DNA from: Kocuria rhizophila
GTDB taxonomy: Bacteria; Actinomycetota; Actinomycetes; Actinomycetales; Micrococcaceae
NCBI RefSeq assembly: GCF_003667225.1
Contig: NZ_RCOM01000003.1
Location: forward strand, 1 to 64,000
Direction: 5' to 3'
Length of the DNA: 64,000 nucleotides
The notes beneath the pieces are model-generated. The model saw only the letters and a list, made by a program, of their open reading frames with translations, was not told the DNA's origin and ran no database searches. This document shows, one piece after another, positions 8,885-20,018 of the stretch; within the stretch, counting starts at the first letter, position 1, and each line of letters begins with the position of its first letter. The position numbers were made by a program, and so were the translations under genes.

Positions 8885-10741
8885 GTGTCACCGTTGGCCG
8901 TCAATCCACCGGCACCTGCCTCGACCGACCCCTCGGTGATCAGGAACTTCTGCATCATCGCCCACATCGACCACGGCAAGTCCACGCTGGCGGACCGGAT
9001 GCTGCAGGCCACGGGCGTGGTGACACCCCGGCAGATGAAGGCCCAGTACCTGGACCGCATGGACATCGAGCGCGAGCGCGGGATCACCATCAAGTCCCAG
9101 GCGGTGCGCATGCCGTGGAACGTGGACGGCACGGACTACGCGCTGAACATGATCGACACGCCCGGGCACGTGGACTTCACGTACGAGGTCTCCCGCTCCC
9201 TGGCCGCGTGCGAGGCCACCATCCTGCTGGTGGACGCCGCCCAGGGCATCGAGGCGCAGACGCTCGCCAACCTGTACCTGGCCATCGAGAACGACCTCAC
9301 GATCATCCCGGTGCTCAACAAGATCGATCTGCCGGCCGCCCAGCCTGAGAAGTACGCGGCGGAGCTCGCCAACCTGATCGGCGTGGAGCCGGAGGAGGTC
9401 CTGAGGGTCTCCGGCAAGACCGGCGAGGGCGTGGAGGAGTTGCTGGACCGCATCGTGCGGGACGTGCCCCCGCCCCAGGGCGTGAAGGACGCGCCGTCGC
9501 GCGCCATGATCTTCGACTCCGTGTACGACACCTACCGCGGCGTGGTCACCTACGTGCGCGTGGTGGACGGCACCCTGGTGCCGCGCGAGCGGATCCAGAT
9601 GATGTCCACGGGTGCCACCCACGAGATGCTCGAGATCGGCGTGATCTCCCCGGAGCCCATCCCGTCCAAGGGGCTGAGCGTGGGGGAGGTGGGCTACCTC
9701 ATCACGGGTGTGAAGGACGTCCGCCAGTCCCGCGTGGGCGACACCGTGACCAACCAGCAGAAGCCCGCGCAGGAGTCCCTGGGAGGGTACGAGGACCCCA
9801 AGCCCATGGTGTTCTCGGGCCTGTTCCCCGTGGAGGGCTCCGACTACCCTGTGCTGCGCGACGCCCTGGAGAAGCTGCAGCTCAACGACGCCGCCCTGGT
9901 CTACGACCCCGAGACCTCCGCGGCACTGGGCTTCGGCTTCCGCTGCGGCTTCCTGGGTCTGCTGCACCTGGAGATCACCCGGGACCGCCTGGAGCGCGAG
10001 TTCAACCTGGACCTGATCTCCACCGCGCCCTCGGTGTCCTACAACGTGACGCTCGAGGACCACTCCGAGGTGGAGGTCACCAACCCCTCCGAGTTCCCCG
10101 AGGGTCGGATCCTGGAGATCCGCGAGCCCATGGTCTCGGCCACCATCCTGGTGCCCTCCGAGTTCATCGGCGCGGTCATGGAGCTCTCCCAGTCCAAGCG
10201 CGGCGAGATGAAGGGCATGGACTACCTCTCGGAGGACCGCGTGGAGCTGCGCTACCGGCTGCCGCTCGCGGAGATCGTGTTCGACTTCTTCGACCAGCTC
10301 AAGTCCAAGACCCGGGGCTACGCGTCCCTGGACTGGAAGGCGGACGGCGAGCAGGCCGCAGACCTGGTCAAGGTGGACATCCTGCTGCAGGGCGAGCAGG
10401 TGGACGCGTTCAGCGCGATCACCCACAAGGACAAGGCCTACTCCTACGGCGTGCTGATGACGGGCAAGCTGCAGAAGCTCATCCCGCGCCAGCAGTACGA
10501 GGTCCCCATCCAGGCGGCGATCGGCTCGCGCATCATCGCGCGTGAGAACATCCGCGCGATCCGCAAGGACGTGCTCTCCAAGTGCTACGGCGGCGATATC
10601 TCCCGCAAGCGCAAGCTGCTCGAGAAGCAGAAGGAGGGCAAGAAGCGCATGAAGATGGTGGGCCGCGTGGAGGTCCCCCAGGAGGCCTTCGTGGCCGCGC
10701 TGTCCTCGGACGAGGACAATGGCAAGGACAAGAAGAAGTAG
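8885..10741 (+). CDS. lepA: Elongation factor 4 (LepA)
   Basis: Ribosome-bound translational GTPase of 618 aa that helps translation and initiation under stress. The G1 motif AHIDHGKS is near residue 27, followed by DTPGHVDF and NKIDLPAA, and the LepA-specific C-terminus with [21 protein letters not shown]. The start is placed at GTG 8885, 6 nt after GAAAGGAC; an in-frame ATG 42 nt upstream lacks such a site and adds residues not typical of LepA. GAAACT at 8847-8852 could be a -10. The stop overlaps the hemW start by one base, so the two are probably cotranscribed. Confidence 0.96.
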   Translation: MSPLAVNPPAPASTDPSVIRNFCIIAHIDHGKSTLADRMLQATGVVTPRQMKAQYLDRMDIERERGITIKSQAVRMPWNVDGTDYALNMIDTPGHVDFTYEVSRSLAACEATILLVDAAQGIEAQTLANLYLAIENDLTIIPVLNKIDLPAAQPEKYAAELANLIGVEPEEVLRVSGKTGEGVEELLDRIVRDVPPPQGVKDAPSRAMIFDSVYDTYRGVVTYVRVVDGTLVPRERIQMMSTGATHEMLEIGVISPEPIPSKGLSVGEVGYLITGVKDVRQSRVGDTVTNQQKPAQESLGGYEDPKPMVFSGLFPVEGSDYPVLRDALEKLQLNDAALVYDPETSAALGFGFRCGFLGLLHLEITRDRLEREFNLDLISTAPSVSYNVTLEDHSEVEVTNPSEFPEGRILEIREPMVSATILVPSEFIGAVMELSQSKRGEMKGMDYLSEDRVELRYRLPLAEIVFDFFDQLKSKTRGYASLDWKADGEQAADLVKVDILLQGEQVDAFSAITHKDKAYSYGVLMTGKLQKLIPRQQYEVPIQAAIGSRIIARENIRAIRKDVLSKCYGGDISRKRKLLEKQKEGKKRMKMVGRVEVPQEAFVAALSSDEDNGKDKKK

Positions 10742-11985
10742 TGCCCGCACAACCGGAGGGTGATCCGGCTCCGGAGGACGGTGCGCTGCCCGCCGGCTCG
10801 GTGGCCCGCGCCTCGGAGCGCACCCTGAGCCTGTACGTGCACGTCCCGTTCTGCGCTGTGCGCTGCGGGTACTGCGACTTCAACACGTACACCATGGAGC
10901 AGCTCGGGGACGGCGTCTCCCGCGCGGACTACCACGCCGACGCCGCCGCGGAGGTCCGCTTCGCACGCTCGGTGCTCGACGCCGCCGGGTCACCGCCCCG
11001 GGCCCTGCACAGCGTGTTCTTCGGTGGCGGCACCCCCACGCTGCTGCCCGCGCGAGAACTTGGCGCCATGCTGCACCAGGCGCGGGAGAGCTTCGGGCTG
11101 GCGCCGGGCGCGGAGGTCACGGTCGAGGCGAATCCGGACTCCGTCACGCAGGAGACCTTCGACGTCCTCGCCGCGGCCGGGGTGACCCGCGTGTCCTTCG
11201 GGATGCAGTCCGCGGTCCCGCACGTGCTGGCGGTGCTGGAACGCACGCACACCCCCGCGAACGTGCCGCGCGCCGTGGGCTGGGCCAAGGAGCGCGGGCT
11301 GGGCACCAGCGTGGACCTGATCCACGGCACGCCGGGGGAGAGCCTGCGGGACTGGGAGGTCTCCGTGGAGGCGGCCCTGGCCATGGAACCGGACCACGTC
11401 TCGGCGTACTCGCTCATCATCGAGGACGGCACCAAGCTGGCCGCCCAGATCCGCCGCGGGGAGGTGCCCGAGCCGGACCCGGACGACCAGGCGGACAAGT
11501 ACACGCTCGCGGACCGGATGCTGCGGGACGCGGGCTTCGCCTGGTACGAGGTGTCCAACTGGTCGCGGGACGCGCACGGTCGCACGGCGGAGCAGAACCG
11601 CAGCGCGCACAACATCGCCTACTGGCGCAACCAGGACTGGTGGGGCATCGGCCCCGGGGCCCACTCCCACGTGGACGGGGTGCGCTGGTGGAACCTCAAG
11701 CACCCGCTGCCCTACACGAACAAGGTGCGCGCGGGGGTGTCACCCGCGGCGGGGCGCGAAACGCTGGATGGGCAGACCCAGTACGTGGAGCACGTGATGC
11801 TCGGCATCCGGATCAGCGAGGGCATCCCCGTGGCCTCGCTGCGGTCAGAGGGACGCCGCGCCGTGGCGGGGCTCATCGCGGACGGCTGGCTGGACGGCCC
11901 CGCCGCACTGGCGGGCACGGCGGTGCTCACCGATGCGGGCCGTCTCATGGCCGACGCCGTGACGCGGCGGCTGCTCGACTGGTGA
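10741..11985 (+). CDS. hemW: Radical SAM heme chaperone/coproporphyrinogen-like protein HemW
   Basis: Radical SAM protein of 414 aa. Near residue 36 it shows YVHVPFCAVRCGYCDFNTYT, in which the CxxxCxxC cysteines bind the 4Fe-4S cluster. FFGGGTPTLLP follows, and the C-terminal HemW-type domain is present (YWRNQDWWGIGPGAHSHV). HemW hands heme to target enzymes and was long annotated as oxygen-independent coproporphyrinogen oxidase; the HemN-type second SAM-binding features cannot be judged by eye. The GTG start overlaps the lepA TAG by one base. The pairing lepA-hemW is conserved in actinobacteria. Confidence 0.92.
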   Translation: MPAQPEGDPAPEDGALPAGSVARASERTLSLYVHVPFCAVRCGYCDFNTYTMEQLGDGVSRADYHADAAAEVRFARSVLDAAGSPPRALHSVFFGGGTPTLLPARELGAMLHQARESFGLAPGAEVTVEANPDSVTQETFDVLAAAGVTRVSFGMQSAVPHVLAVLERTHTPANVPRAVGWAKERGLGTSVDLIHGTPGESLRDWEVSVEAALAMEPDHVSAYSLIIEDGTKLAAQIRRGEVPEPDPDDQADKYTLADRMLRDAGFAWYEVSNWSRDAHGRTAEQNRSAHNIAYWRNQDWWGIGPGAHSHVDGVRWWNLKHPLPYTNKVRAGVSPAAGRETLDGQTQYVEHVMLGIRISEGIPVASLRSEGRRAVAGLIADGWLDGPAALAGTAVLTDAGRLMADAVTRRLLDW

Positions 11986-12055
11986 CGTGGGCGGCAGAGT
12001 TGCCACGCGGCGCCGGGCACTCGTCGTGCCCACCGCAGCCGGAACGGGCCCCGAG

Positions 12056-12493
12056 TCAGCCGCGGTGGCCGGTGAAGCGGTCGTAGAGGTGCGTGTTGGC
12101 GCGGTACTGGTGGGGCTCACCACGGTTGACCTTGATGCCGGCGCGCACCGACGTCACCGCCAGGAGCACCCAGGTGACGGCCGCGACCACGGAGAACACG
12201 CCGCCGACCACGGGGATCAGGGACAGCAGGATGCCGCCAAGCACGATGATGCTGGGGAGCATGGTGTAGTTGGCCGCCTCGCGGGACTCCTGCGCGGTGA
12301 ACGGCCCGCGGTCCTTGAACACGCGGTGGATCACGTAGCTGGGGATCACACCCACCACGCCGCCGAGGTGGGCCAGGGTGGCCCACTGGCGGTCCTGGTT
12401 GACGTCCAGGGGCTGGGCCACCGGGTGCACGGACTCGAACGGCGCGGCGGAGTCCTGGGCGGAGGCAGAGGGCGTGGAGGCAACGTCAGTCAC
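12056..12493 (-). CDS. DUF4870 domain membrane protein
   Basis: Protein of 145 aa with a hydrophilic Ala/Ser-rich start (about 35 aa) and then a DUF4870/Tic20-like membrane domain. It shows DRQWATLAHLGGVVGVIPSY, the FTAQESREAANYT motif and hydrophobic helices at about 77-115. Function is unknown; small DUF4870 proteins are widespread. The GTG start is preceded by GAAAGGGA. It converges with hemW. Confidence 0.85.
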   Translation of the reverse strand: MTDVASTPSASAQDSAAPFESVHPVAQPLDVNQDRQWATLAHLGGVVGVIPSYVIHRVFKDRGPFTAQESREAANYTMLPSIIVLGGILLSLIPVVGGVFSVVAAVTWVLLAVTSVRAGIKVNRGEPHQYRANTHLYDRFTGHRG

Positions 12494-12640
12494 GAGTGGG
12501 TGTCCCTTTCAGGGGCGGTAGCCGGACCAGACGGGAGAGCGGGGGTCTGGTTCCCCCGATGATACCGGGGTCGTCTGAGAGCCTGCCACGGTGTGCGTCA
12601 CACCGCAGGCCCCCTGCAGCCGCCCGAACCCGGGGACGGC

Positions 12641-13519
12641 TCACCGGGTGGCCGCCTCGTCCGCGGTGAGGAAGTCGATGAGCTCCTCCACGCGGCCCAG
12701 CAGCGCAGGCTCAAGATCTGCGTAGGTGTTCACCCGGGTGAGGATCTGCTGCCAGGCCCGTCCCACGTCCTGCGGGGTGCGGTGGGGCAGTCCGAGTGCC
12801 TTGGCCATGCCGGTCTTCCAGTCCACGCCGCGCGGGATCACGGGCCACGCGGGGATGCCCAGTGCCGAAGGCTTCACGGCCTGCCAGATGTCCACGTAGG
12901 GGTGCCCCAGGATCAGCACGTTGTCCGCGGCACCCGGCACCCGCAGGGCCTGCTCGGCGATGCGGGACTCCTTGGATCCGGCCACCAGGTGGTCCACCAG
13001 GATCCCGAGACGTCGTTGCGGGCCCGGGCGGAAGTCGCGGATGGCGGCGGACAGGTCGTCGATGCCGTGCAGGGGCTCCACCACGATGCCCTCCACCGCG
13101 AGGTCGTGCCCCCAGACCTTGGCCACGAGCTCGGCGTCGTGGTAGCCCTCGACCCACACGCGGGACTCCTTGGCCACGGACGCCCTGAGGCCCTCCACCG
13201 CCACGGAGCCGGAGCGCGTGATGCGCTTGCCGGCGGGGGCGGTCCGCGGTGCCGGGGGTGTGAGCCGCACCGGTTCGCCGTCGAGCAGGAAGCCCGGCCC
13301 CAGCGGAAAGGTCTTGACCCGGCCGTGCCGGTCCTCGAGCCCCACCACGCGCATCCCGCCGATCACCTCCACGCTGACGACGGCGCCCACCCACCCGGTC
13401 TCGACGTCCTCCAGCACCATGTCACGCGCCACGGCGACCTCGCGCGCACTCGGCCGGGTGCGGGAGACCTCGGGGCTGTCCAGGTCCTGGGGACCCCAGC
13501 CCCAGCCGGGTGCGTTCAC
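12641..13519 (-). CDS. DUF3097 domain protein
   Basis: Conserved actinobacterial protein of 292 aa and unknown function. It contains AREVAVARDMVLEDVETGWV near the N-terminus, and SRVWVEGYHDAELVAKVWG, GIVVEPLHGIDDL, LGILVDHLVAGSKES and VLILGHPYVDIWQAVKP further on. The acidic and glycine pattern in the middle (EG...D, then VDH) recalls a TOPRIM-like fold, but that is inference. The GTG start follows GAGGAGGAAC, one of the best ribosome binding sites here. It is divergent from hrcA, with 80 nt to the CIRCE element. Confidence 0.88.
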   Translation of the reverse strand: MNAPGWGWGPQDLDSPEVSRTRPSAREVAVARDMVLEDVETGWVGAVVSVEVIGGMRVVGLEDRHGRVKTFPLGPGFLLDGEPVRLTPPAPRTAPAGKRITRSGSVAVEGLRASVAKESRVWVEGYHDAELVAKVWGHDLAVEGIVVEPLHGIDDLSAAIRDFRPGPQRRLGILVDHLVAGSKESRIAEQALRVPGAADNVLILGHPYVDIWQAVKPSALGIPAWPVIPRGVDWKTGMAKALGLPHRTPQDVGRAWQQILTRVNTYADLEPALLGRVEELIDFLTADEAATR

Positions 13520-13601
13520 GGGTTCCTCCTCGGTGCGGCGGGCAGATCAGCCGCGAGCGTACCAAAGCGGCCCCGGGACGCCCGCGCCCTACACTGGGGG
13601 A

Positions 13602-13628
13602 TTAGCACTGTGACTCGATGAGTGCCAA
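13602..13628 (+). promoter_or_regulatory. hrcA: CIRCE operator of hrcA with TACACT -10 box
   Basis: Inverted repeat TTAGCACTG, 9-nt spacer, GAGTGCCAA. The consensus HrcA operator is TTAGCACTC-N9-GAGTGCTAA, so each arm differs at one position. A TACACT box at 13590-13595 lies 6 nt upstream, placing the expected transcription start at the operator. This predicts that HrcA represses its own unit (hrcA-dnaJ-rsmE) and that heat relieves repression. Confidence 0.9.
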
Positions 13629-13692
13629 AATTGGTGCTCGGCCACGACGGGCGCACGGCCCGTTGCTCGACACGCCACGGGAGGTGAGGACC

Positions 13693-14703
13693 ATGGACCA
13701 TCCGCGCAGGGTGCAGATCCTGCGGGCCATCGTGGAGGACTACGTCCACTCCCGCGAACCCGTGGGCTCCAAGGCGCTCGTGGAGCGCCACCGGCTTCCC
13801 GTGTCCTCGGCAACGGTGCGCAACGACATGGCGGCCCTCGAGGACGCCGGACTCATCGTGGCACCGCACACCAGCTCCGGGCGGATCCCCACCGACCAGG
13901 GCTACCGCGTGTTCGTGGACCAGATCGCCGCGGTCCAGCCGCTGAGCCCGGCCCAGCGCCGCGCCATCCAGGTGTTCCTGGAGGACGCGCAGGACATCGA
14001 CGACGTCATGGAGCGCACGGTGCGCCTGCTCGCGCAGCTGACCCACCAGGCGGCGGTGATCCAGTACCCCGTGCGCACGGGCACCACCGTGCGCCACGTC
14101 GAGCTCGTGGACGTGGGCGCGGCAGTGCTGGTCATCCTCATCCCCACCTCGGGCCGCGTGGCGCAGCGGGCCGTGGAGCTGCGCACCGCGCTGGACGAGC
14201 CCCAGCTGCTGGAGCTGCGTGCCCGCGTGCTCGCCCGGGTACTGGGACAGGCGCTGGATGCCGTGCCGAGCGCCGTCGCCGGACTGGGGGAAACGCTGCC
14301 CGCGGAGCTGCGCGAGGCCGGGGACGCCGTCGGGGAGACCCTCTCCCTGCTCGCCTCGGCCACGGACGAGCACCGCCTGGTGATGGCCGGCACGGCCAAC
14401 CTCGCGAGGTTCAGCGGCGACTTCCCGCAGAGCATCTCCCCGGTGCTGGAGGCACTGGAGGAACAAGTGACCATGCTGCGGTTGTTGTCCGAGATGCAGC
14501 AGGACGAGCGCGGGGTGGCCGTGCGGATCGGCTCCGAGGAGTGCGACGACCCGCTGGCAGAAGCCTCCGTGGTGGCCACCGGCTACGGACCGCGCGCCGC
14601 CTCCAAGGTGGGCGTGGTGGGACCCACCCGCATGGACTACCCGACCACCATGGCCTCCGTGCGCGCGGTGGCCCGATACCTCTCCAGGAACCTGGGGGAC
14701 TGA
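13693..14703 (+). CDS. hrcA: Heat-inducible transcription repressor HrcA
   Basis: Repressor of 336 aa that binds CIRCE elements and depends on GroE for folding. It has a winged-helix N-terminus ([57 protein letters not shown]) and the C-terminal pattern [20 protein letters not shown]. The start is the ATG at 13693 after GAGGTGAGGA; an upstream in-frame ATG at 13618 falls inside the CIRCE operator and is rejected. The gene is first in a unit with dnaJ (61-nt gap) and rsmE. Confidence 0.96.
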   Translation: MDHPRRVQILRAIVEDYVHSREPVGSKALVERHRLPVSSATVRNDMAALEDAGLIVAPHTSSGRIPTDQGYRVFVDQIAAVQPLSPAQRRAIQVFLEDAQDIDDVMERTVRLLAQLTHQAAVIQYPVRTGTTVRHVELVDVGAAVLVILIPTSGRVAQRAVELRTALDEPQLLELRARVLARVLGQALDAVPSAVAGLGETLPAELREAGDAVGETLSLLASATDEHRLVMAGTANLARFSGDFPQSISPVLEALEEQVTMLRLLSEMQQDERGVAVRIGSEECDDPLAEASVVATGYGPRAASKVGVVGPTRMDYPTTMASVRAVARYLSRNLGD

Positions 14704-14764
14704 GCGCCGCGCCGGCGCCGCCCCGACCGACCACAGACCCGACGAAAGCAGAAGCGACGACATC

Positions 14765-15907
14765 GTGAGCGACCACTACGAAACCCTCGGCGTGAGCCGT
14801 GACGCCAGCGCCGAAGAGATCAAGCGCGCCTACCGCAAGAAGGCGCGCAAGCTGCACCCGGACGTCAACCCGTCACCGGAGGCCGCGGAGGAGTTCAAGC
14901 GCGTCTCGCACGCCAACGACGTCCTCTCGGACCCCGACAAGCGCCGGGTCTACGACGCCACGGGCAACGAGAACGGCACGGACACCGGCTTCGGCGGTGG
15001 CTTCCCGGGCTCCGGGTTCGGCTTCTCCGACATCTTCGAGACGTTCTTCCAGGGTGCGGGGGCGGGCGGCCAGCGCGGCCCGCAGTCCCGCACCCGGCAG
15101 GGCCAGGACGCACTGATCAACGTACGCATCTCCCTCAAGGACGCCGTGTTCGGGGTGGAGAAGGACATCACCGTGGACACCGCCGTGGTGTGCCCCGCGT
15201 GCGAGGGCTCCTGCTGCCAGCCCGGCACCAGCCCCACCACGTGCAGCATGTGCCGCGGCTCGGGGCACATGCAGTACCAGCGCCAGTCCATCCTGGGCAT
15301 GGTCACCACTCAGGGCCCGTGCTCGCAGTGCAACGGCTTCGGCACCGTGATCGAGAGCCCGTGCCACGAGTGCTACGGCGAGGGCCGGGTGCGTGACCGT
15401 CGCCCGCTCACTGTGAAGATCCCCGCCGGCATCCAGTCCGGCAACCGCATCCGCCTGGGCGGCCAGGGCGAGGCCGGCACCGCCGGTGGGCCCAACGGCG
15501 ACCTCTTCGTGGAGCTCAAGGTGGACCCGGACCCCACGTTCCACCGCGAGGGGGACGACCTCCACGTCCGGCTGCGCATCCCCATGACCGCGGCCGCCCT
15601 GGGCACCACCGTGACCCTGGAGACCTTCGACGGCACCCGCAGCGTGGCCGTGGAGCCCGGAACCCAGTCAGGTGCCACCGTGACCCTCGACGGGCTCGGC
15701 GTGACGCACCTGCGCGGCAAGGGACGCGGAAACCTGCAAGTCCACTTCGAGGTGGAGACCCCCCGCAACCTCACGGGCGAGCAGCGTGAGCTCGTGCAGC
15801 GGCTGGCGCAGCTGCGGGACGAGGAGGCCCACGACGGCACCACGGTCAACGCCACCGGCTCGGGCGGATTCTTCTCCCGGCTGCGCGGGCGGTTCAACGA
15901 CCAGTGA
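14765..15907 (+). CDS. dnaJ: Chaperone DnaJ (Hsp40)
   Basis: Type I J-protein of 380 aa, co-chaperone of DnaK. The J-domain at 1-70 includes the HPD motif ([20 protein letters not shown]). A Gly/Phe-rich linker follows ([14 protein letters not shown]), then four zinc-binding repeats: [24 protein letters not shown] and CHECYGEG. The first repeat lacks the final Gly but keeps its cysteines. C-terminal substrate domains follow. This is the DnaJ2 copy that actinobacteria keep beside hrcA, separate from the dnaK-grpE-dnaJ operon. The GTG start is inferred; the stop overlaps rsmE by 4 nt. Confidence 0.96.
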   Translation: MSDHYETLGVSRDASAEEIKRAYRKKARKLHPDVNPSPEAAEEFKRVSHANDVLSDPDKRRVYDATGNENGTDTGFGGGFPGSGFGFSDIFETFFQGAGAGGQRGPQSRTRQGQDALINVRISLKDAVFGVEKDITVDTAVVCPACEGSCCQPGTSPTTCSMCRGSGHMQYQRQSILGMVTTQGPCSQCNGFGTVIESPCHECYGEGRVRDRRPLTVKIPAGIQSGNRIRLGGQGEAGTAGGPNGDLFVELKVDPDPTFHREGDDLHVRLRIPMTAAALGTTVTLETFDGTRSVAVEPGTQSGATVTLDGLGVTHLRGKGRGNLQVHFEVETPRNLTGEQRELVQRLAQLRDEEAHDGTTVNATGSGGFFSRLRGRFNDQ

Positions 15908-16665
15908 CCAACCCCGTCTTCCACCACCCCGGTGAGGGGCTCTCCCGGGCCCGTCCGGGGGAGCTCCTCGACGTGCACGGGCCCGAGGCGCGCCACGCGG
16001 TGACCGTGCGCCGGCTTCGCGCCGGCGAGCTCCTCGACCTCGTGGACGGCCACGGCACCCGCGCCACGTGCACCTTCAGGGACGGTGAGAAGGACCGGAT
16101 GACCGTGGCCGTGAAGTCAGTCGCGCGTGAACCGCAGCCGCGGCCTCTGCTGAGCCTGGTGCAGGCACTGGCCAAGGGGGACCGGGACCTTCAGGCCGTC
16201 GAGTCGGCGACCGAGCTCGGGGTCTCCCGGGTGGTGCCCTGGCAGGCAGAGCGCAGCATCGTACGCCTGCGGGCCGAGCGGGCCGCCAAGACCATGGGCA
16301 AGTGGGAGTCGCTGCTGGCCACCGCGGCCAAGCAGTCCCGCAGGGCCACGTGGCCGGAACTGGCACCGTGGGTGGACACGGCCGGGCTGGCAGAGCTGAT
16401 CCGTTCCGAGCCGGGCACGCTGTGGCTCGTGCTCCACGAGAGCGCGAACGTCCCGTGGTCGTCCCGCGAGGTGGCCGCCTGGGGCGAGCAGGAGCACGTG
16501 GCGGTGGTCGTGGGTCCCGAGGGCGGGATCAGCGAGCGGGAGCTCGAAGCACTGTGCGCGGCCGGCGCCCGGCCCGTGCGCCTGGGCGCCACGGTGATGC
16601 GCTCCTCCACGGCCGGTCCAGCGGCACTCGCGGCGCTGAGCGCGGTGCTGGGGCTGTGGGACTGA
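15904..16665 (+). CDS. rsmE: 16S rRNA (uracil1498-N3)-methyltransferase
   Basis: SPOUT methyltransferase of 253 aa that methylates U1498 of 16S rRNA using SAM. It has an N-terminal PUA-like part ([20 protein letters not shown]) and a SPOUT knot with [34 protein letters not shown] and [17 protein letters not shown]. The GTG start overlaps the dnaJ stop (GTGA). Third gene of the hrcA unit, an arrangement conserved in actinobacteria. Confidence 0.94.
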   Translation: MTNPVFHHPGEGLSRARPGELLDVHGPEARHAVTVRRLRAGELLDLVDGHGTRATCTFRDGEKDRMTVAVKSVAREPQPRPLLSLVQALAKGDRDLQAVESATELGVSRVVPWQAERSIVRLRAERAAKTMGKWESLLATAAKQSRRATWPELAPWVDTAGLAELIRSEPGTLWLVLHESANVPWSSREVAAWGEQEHVAVVVGPEGGISERELEALCAAGARPVRLGATVMRSSTAGPAALAALSAVLGLWD

Positions 16666-16694
16666 GGAGGACGGTTCCGGACCGTGCTCAGTCC
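16659..16694. terminator. Hairpin spanning the convergent stops of rsmE and the GerMN lipoprotein gene
   Basis: An 8-bp outer stem (16659-16666 with 16687-16694) encloses a 5-bp inner stem (ACGGT with ACCGT) and a 5-nt loop. It covers the stop codons of both converging genes, which are only 22 nt apart. There is no T-run. Confidence 0.5.
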
Positions 16695-17599
16695 GCGGGG
16701 GACACCGTGATCTCGTGGTCGTCCGCGATCGTGTGGCCCTGCTCGTCCGTGCCGCTCACCCGGATGGTGTAGGTCCCCGGTTCCAGGTCCACGACGGTGC
16801 GCAGCTCCGTTCCTGTGGTGGGATCGGTGCCGGGCGTGGGTCCGTCCACGGTGTCGCCCTTGACGCGCCGCTCGCCCGAGGTGATCTCCCACCGGACGTT
16901 GTGCACGGAGGGCAGGATGCGGGCGAAGATCGTGAGCGGGCTGCCGGGATCCGTGCCCGTCTGGGGGTCGATGAGCCAGATGGGCGCCGCGAGCGCGGGG
17001 TCCCGCGTGAGCGGGTCGTCCAGGGTCACCGCGCCGAAGGCTCGGTACCCCGTGCGCCCGTCCACGAGGATGCGGACCTCCTTGGCGGTGGAGGAGTCCA
17101 GCAGGCCCGCGGTGACCGCGGCGGCGGAGACGGTGTAGACCATCTGCTGCAGCGCCATCCGGGCGTCCTGCTCGGAGAGCTGCGCGGTGAACGCCGCAGC
17201 CGGCAGGTCCACCGTGACGGTGCCGTCCGGGGTGACGCTGGTTCCCACGGTGTCGACCGCGGACCACAGTGTGCGGTAGTCGGGGTCGGAGGGCGCGGCC
17301 GCGGTGACGGTGAGGGCCGCGCGTGCCACGGGATCTGCGATGTCGCTCGTCACGGGGGTGCGGAACTCCCGGAGGAGGTAGTCCGACTCCTCGCCGGTGC
17401 CCACCCAGTACACGGGGGCCTGCTCCGTGGCCACACCGTCCACGGAGTCGTTGGTGCTGCCGGGCGCGGCGCCGATGCCCGGCGCGGCCGCGGACTTGTT
17501 GTCCGGGCGGTCTGCCGCATTGCCGCACGAGGAGACGCCGACGGCGAGCACGCCCGCCACCGCGAGCGCGGTGACGCGGTGCAGGATGCGGGTCGTCAT
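16688..17599 (-). CDS. GerMN/Gmad2-type lipoprotein
   Basis: Predicted lipoprotein of 303 aa. The start is the ATG of MTTRILHRVTALAVAGVLAV, preceded by GGAGAGGA; a longer in-frame opening upstream is Arg/His-rich and unlikely. Residues 1-25 form a signal peptide ending at VSSC, a lipobox variant. A GerMN-like domain follows at about 50-200 (PVYWVGTGEESDYLLREF, TPDGTVTVDLPAAAF, TAKEVRILVDGRTGYRAFG). The last 90 residues resemble the Gmad2 Ig-like domain (ARILPSVHNVRWEI, TYTIRVSGTDEQGH). This pair of domains occurs in actinobacterial lipoproteins near phoH; its ligand is unknown. It is not a spore protein here, since Micrococcaceae do not sporulate. Confidence 0.82.
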   Translation of the reverse strand: MTTRILHRVTALAVAGVLAVGVSSCGNAADRPDNKSAAAPGIGAAPGSTNDSVDGVATEQAPVYWVGTGEESDYLLREFRTPVTSDIADPVARAALTVTAAAPSDPDYRTLWSAVDTVGTSVTPDGTVTVDLPAAAFTAQLSEQDARMALQQMVYTVSAAAVTAGLLDSSTAKEVRILVDGRTGYRAFGAVTLDDPLTRDPALAAPIWLIDPQTGTDPGSPLTIFARILPSVHNVRWEITSGERRVKGDTVDGPTPGTDPTTGTELRTVVDLEPGTYTIRVSGTDEQGHTIADDHEITVSPAD

Positions 17600-17856
17600 G
17601 GGTTCCTCTCCGTCGCCTGGGTGCCTGTCGCAGTGGTCGTGACGGGCGGTACGACGCCGCGGGTGGCGTTGTGGACCGAGGAGACGGTGGCTGCCGTCCC
17701 CGGCCCGGCGGTGGTCGTGGTGGCGGGCGTCCCGCCGACGACACAACCTACCGGGGGAGAAACGTGCGGTGCCACCGTTGCGCGCGTGCGCACGGGACCG
17801 TTACCGGATTGCAACCCGCGGCCCCGGCCGGGCTGTGAGCGGATAGGCTGGGGGCG

Positions 17857-18968
<1,112 letters not shown>

Positions 18969-18972
<4 letters not shown>

Positions 18973-20018
18973 GCGTCGCGTTCGACCTGCCGTGGGAGAC
19001 CCCCGAGGACCAGGCCGTCCTGGCGCCGTGCTGGCGCGCGGTGGACACGGCCCAGTTGAGCGCGCTCGTGGAGCTCGCCTTCCGGCGCTGGCACCTGCAC
19101 CCGGACACCGAGGTCTCGATCGCCGTGGTGGACGAGGAGCAGATGGCCCAGCTGCACGAGCAGTGGCTGGAGCTGCCTGGCGCCACGGACGTGATGTCCT
19201 TCCCCATGGACGAGCTGCGGGAGGGCACCCCGGAGGAGCCCTCCCTGGGAGTGCTCGGGGACGTCGTGCTGTGCCCTCCGGTGGCGCAGCGCCAGGCGGA
19301 GGCCGCGGGGCACAGCACCGAGGACGAGTTGTGCCTGCTCACCGCCCACTCCCTGCTGCACCTGCTCGGCCACGACCACGCGGAGGAGGACGAGCGCGAG
19401 CGCATGTTCCGCGCGCAGCGCGCACTGCTCGAGGAGTTCCTCGGCCGCGACGCGCCCGTGGAGACGATGTCATGCCCCCCCACCCGCCGCACCGCACCAC
19501 GCACCGATCTTCCGAGGACGTCGCATGAGCCAGGACAGCACCCCCGCCGAGCAGGACTTCCGCGCCGGATTCGCGGTGTTCGTGGGCCGCCCGAACGTGG
19601 GCAAGTCCACGCTCACCAACGCCCTGGTGGGACGGAAGGTGGCCATCACCTCCAACCGCCCGCAGACCACCCGGCACACGATCCGCGGCATCGTCCACCG
19701 CCAGGACGGACAGCTGGTCCTCGTGGACACCCCCGGCCTGCACCGGCCCCGCACCCTGCTGGGTCAGCGGCTCAACGACGTGGTCGCGGAGACCCTCGGC
19801 GAGGTGGACGTGATCGGCTTCTGCGTTCCCGCCGACCAGAAGGTGGGTCCCGGGGACCGCTACATCGCGCAGCAGGTGGTTGCCGCCGTGGGGCGCACAC
19901 CGGTCGTCGCGATCGTGACCAAGGCCGACCTCGTGCCGCAGGACCGGCTCATGGAGCAGCTGCTCGCGGTGAGCGAGCTGGGCCGCGAGGTCGTCACCGC
20001 GGAGCGCGCCCAGCGTGA
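18969..20018 (+). CDS. ybeY: Endoribonuclease YbeY, reading frame runs on into era (probable frameshift)
   Basis: Metal-dependent endoribonuclease involved in rRNA maturation and ribosome quality control. The YbeY domain is residues 1-165, with AIVDEEQ-like sequence early (SIAVVDEEQMAQLHEQWL) and the zinc motif AHSLLHLLGHDH, where three histidines bind the metal. Family members are about 155 aa, but this frame continues to 349 codons, overlapping era by 494 nt in another frame; the extra part has no family similarity. A run of seven C at 19475-19481 lies just after the domain. One more C would move the frame so that it ends at 19528 in an ATGA overlap with era. So a one-base deletion or sequencing error is likely; programmed slippage or a genuine C-terminal extension are less likely. 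No corC-type gene lies between ybeY and era, unlike many relatives. Confidence 0.85.

Noticed and set aside
13618-13692. Upstream ATG start for hrcA
   Set aside because: It lies inside the CIRCE operator and adds residues not found in HrcA; the later ATG has a strong ribosome binding site.
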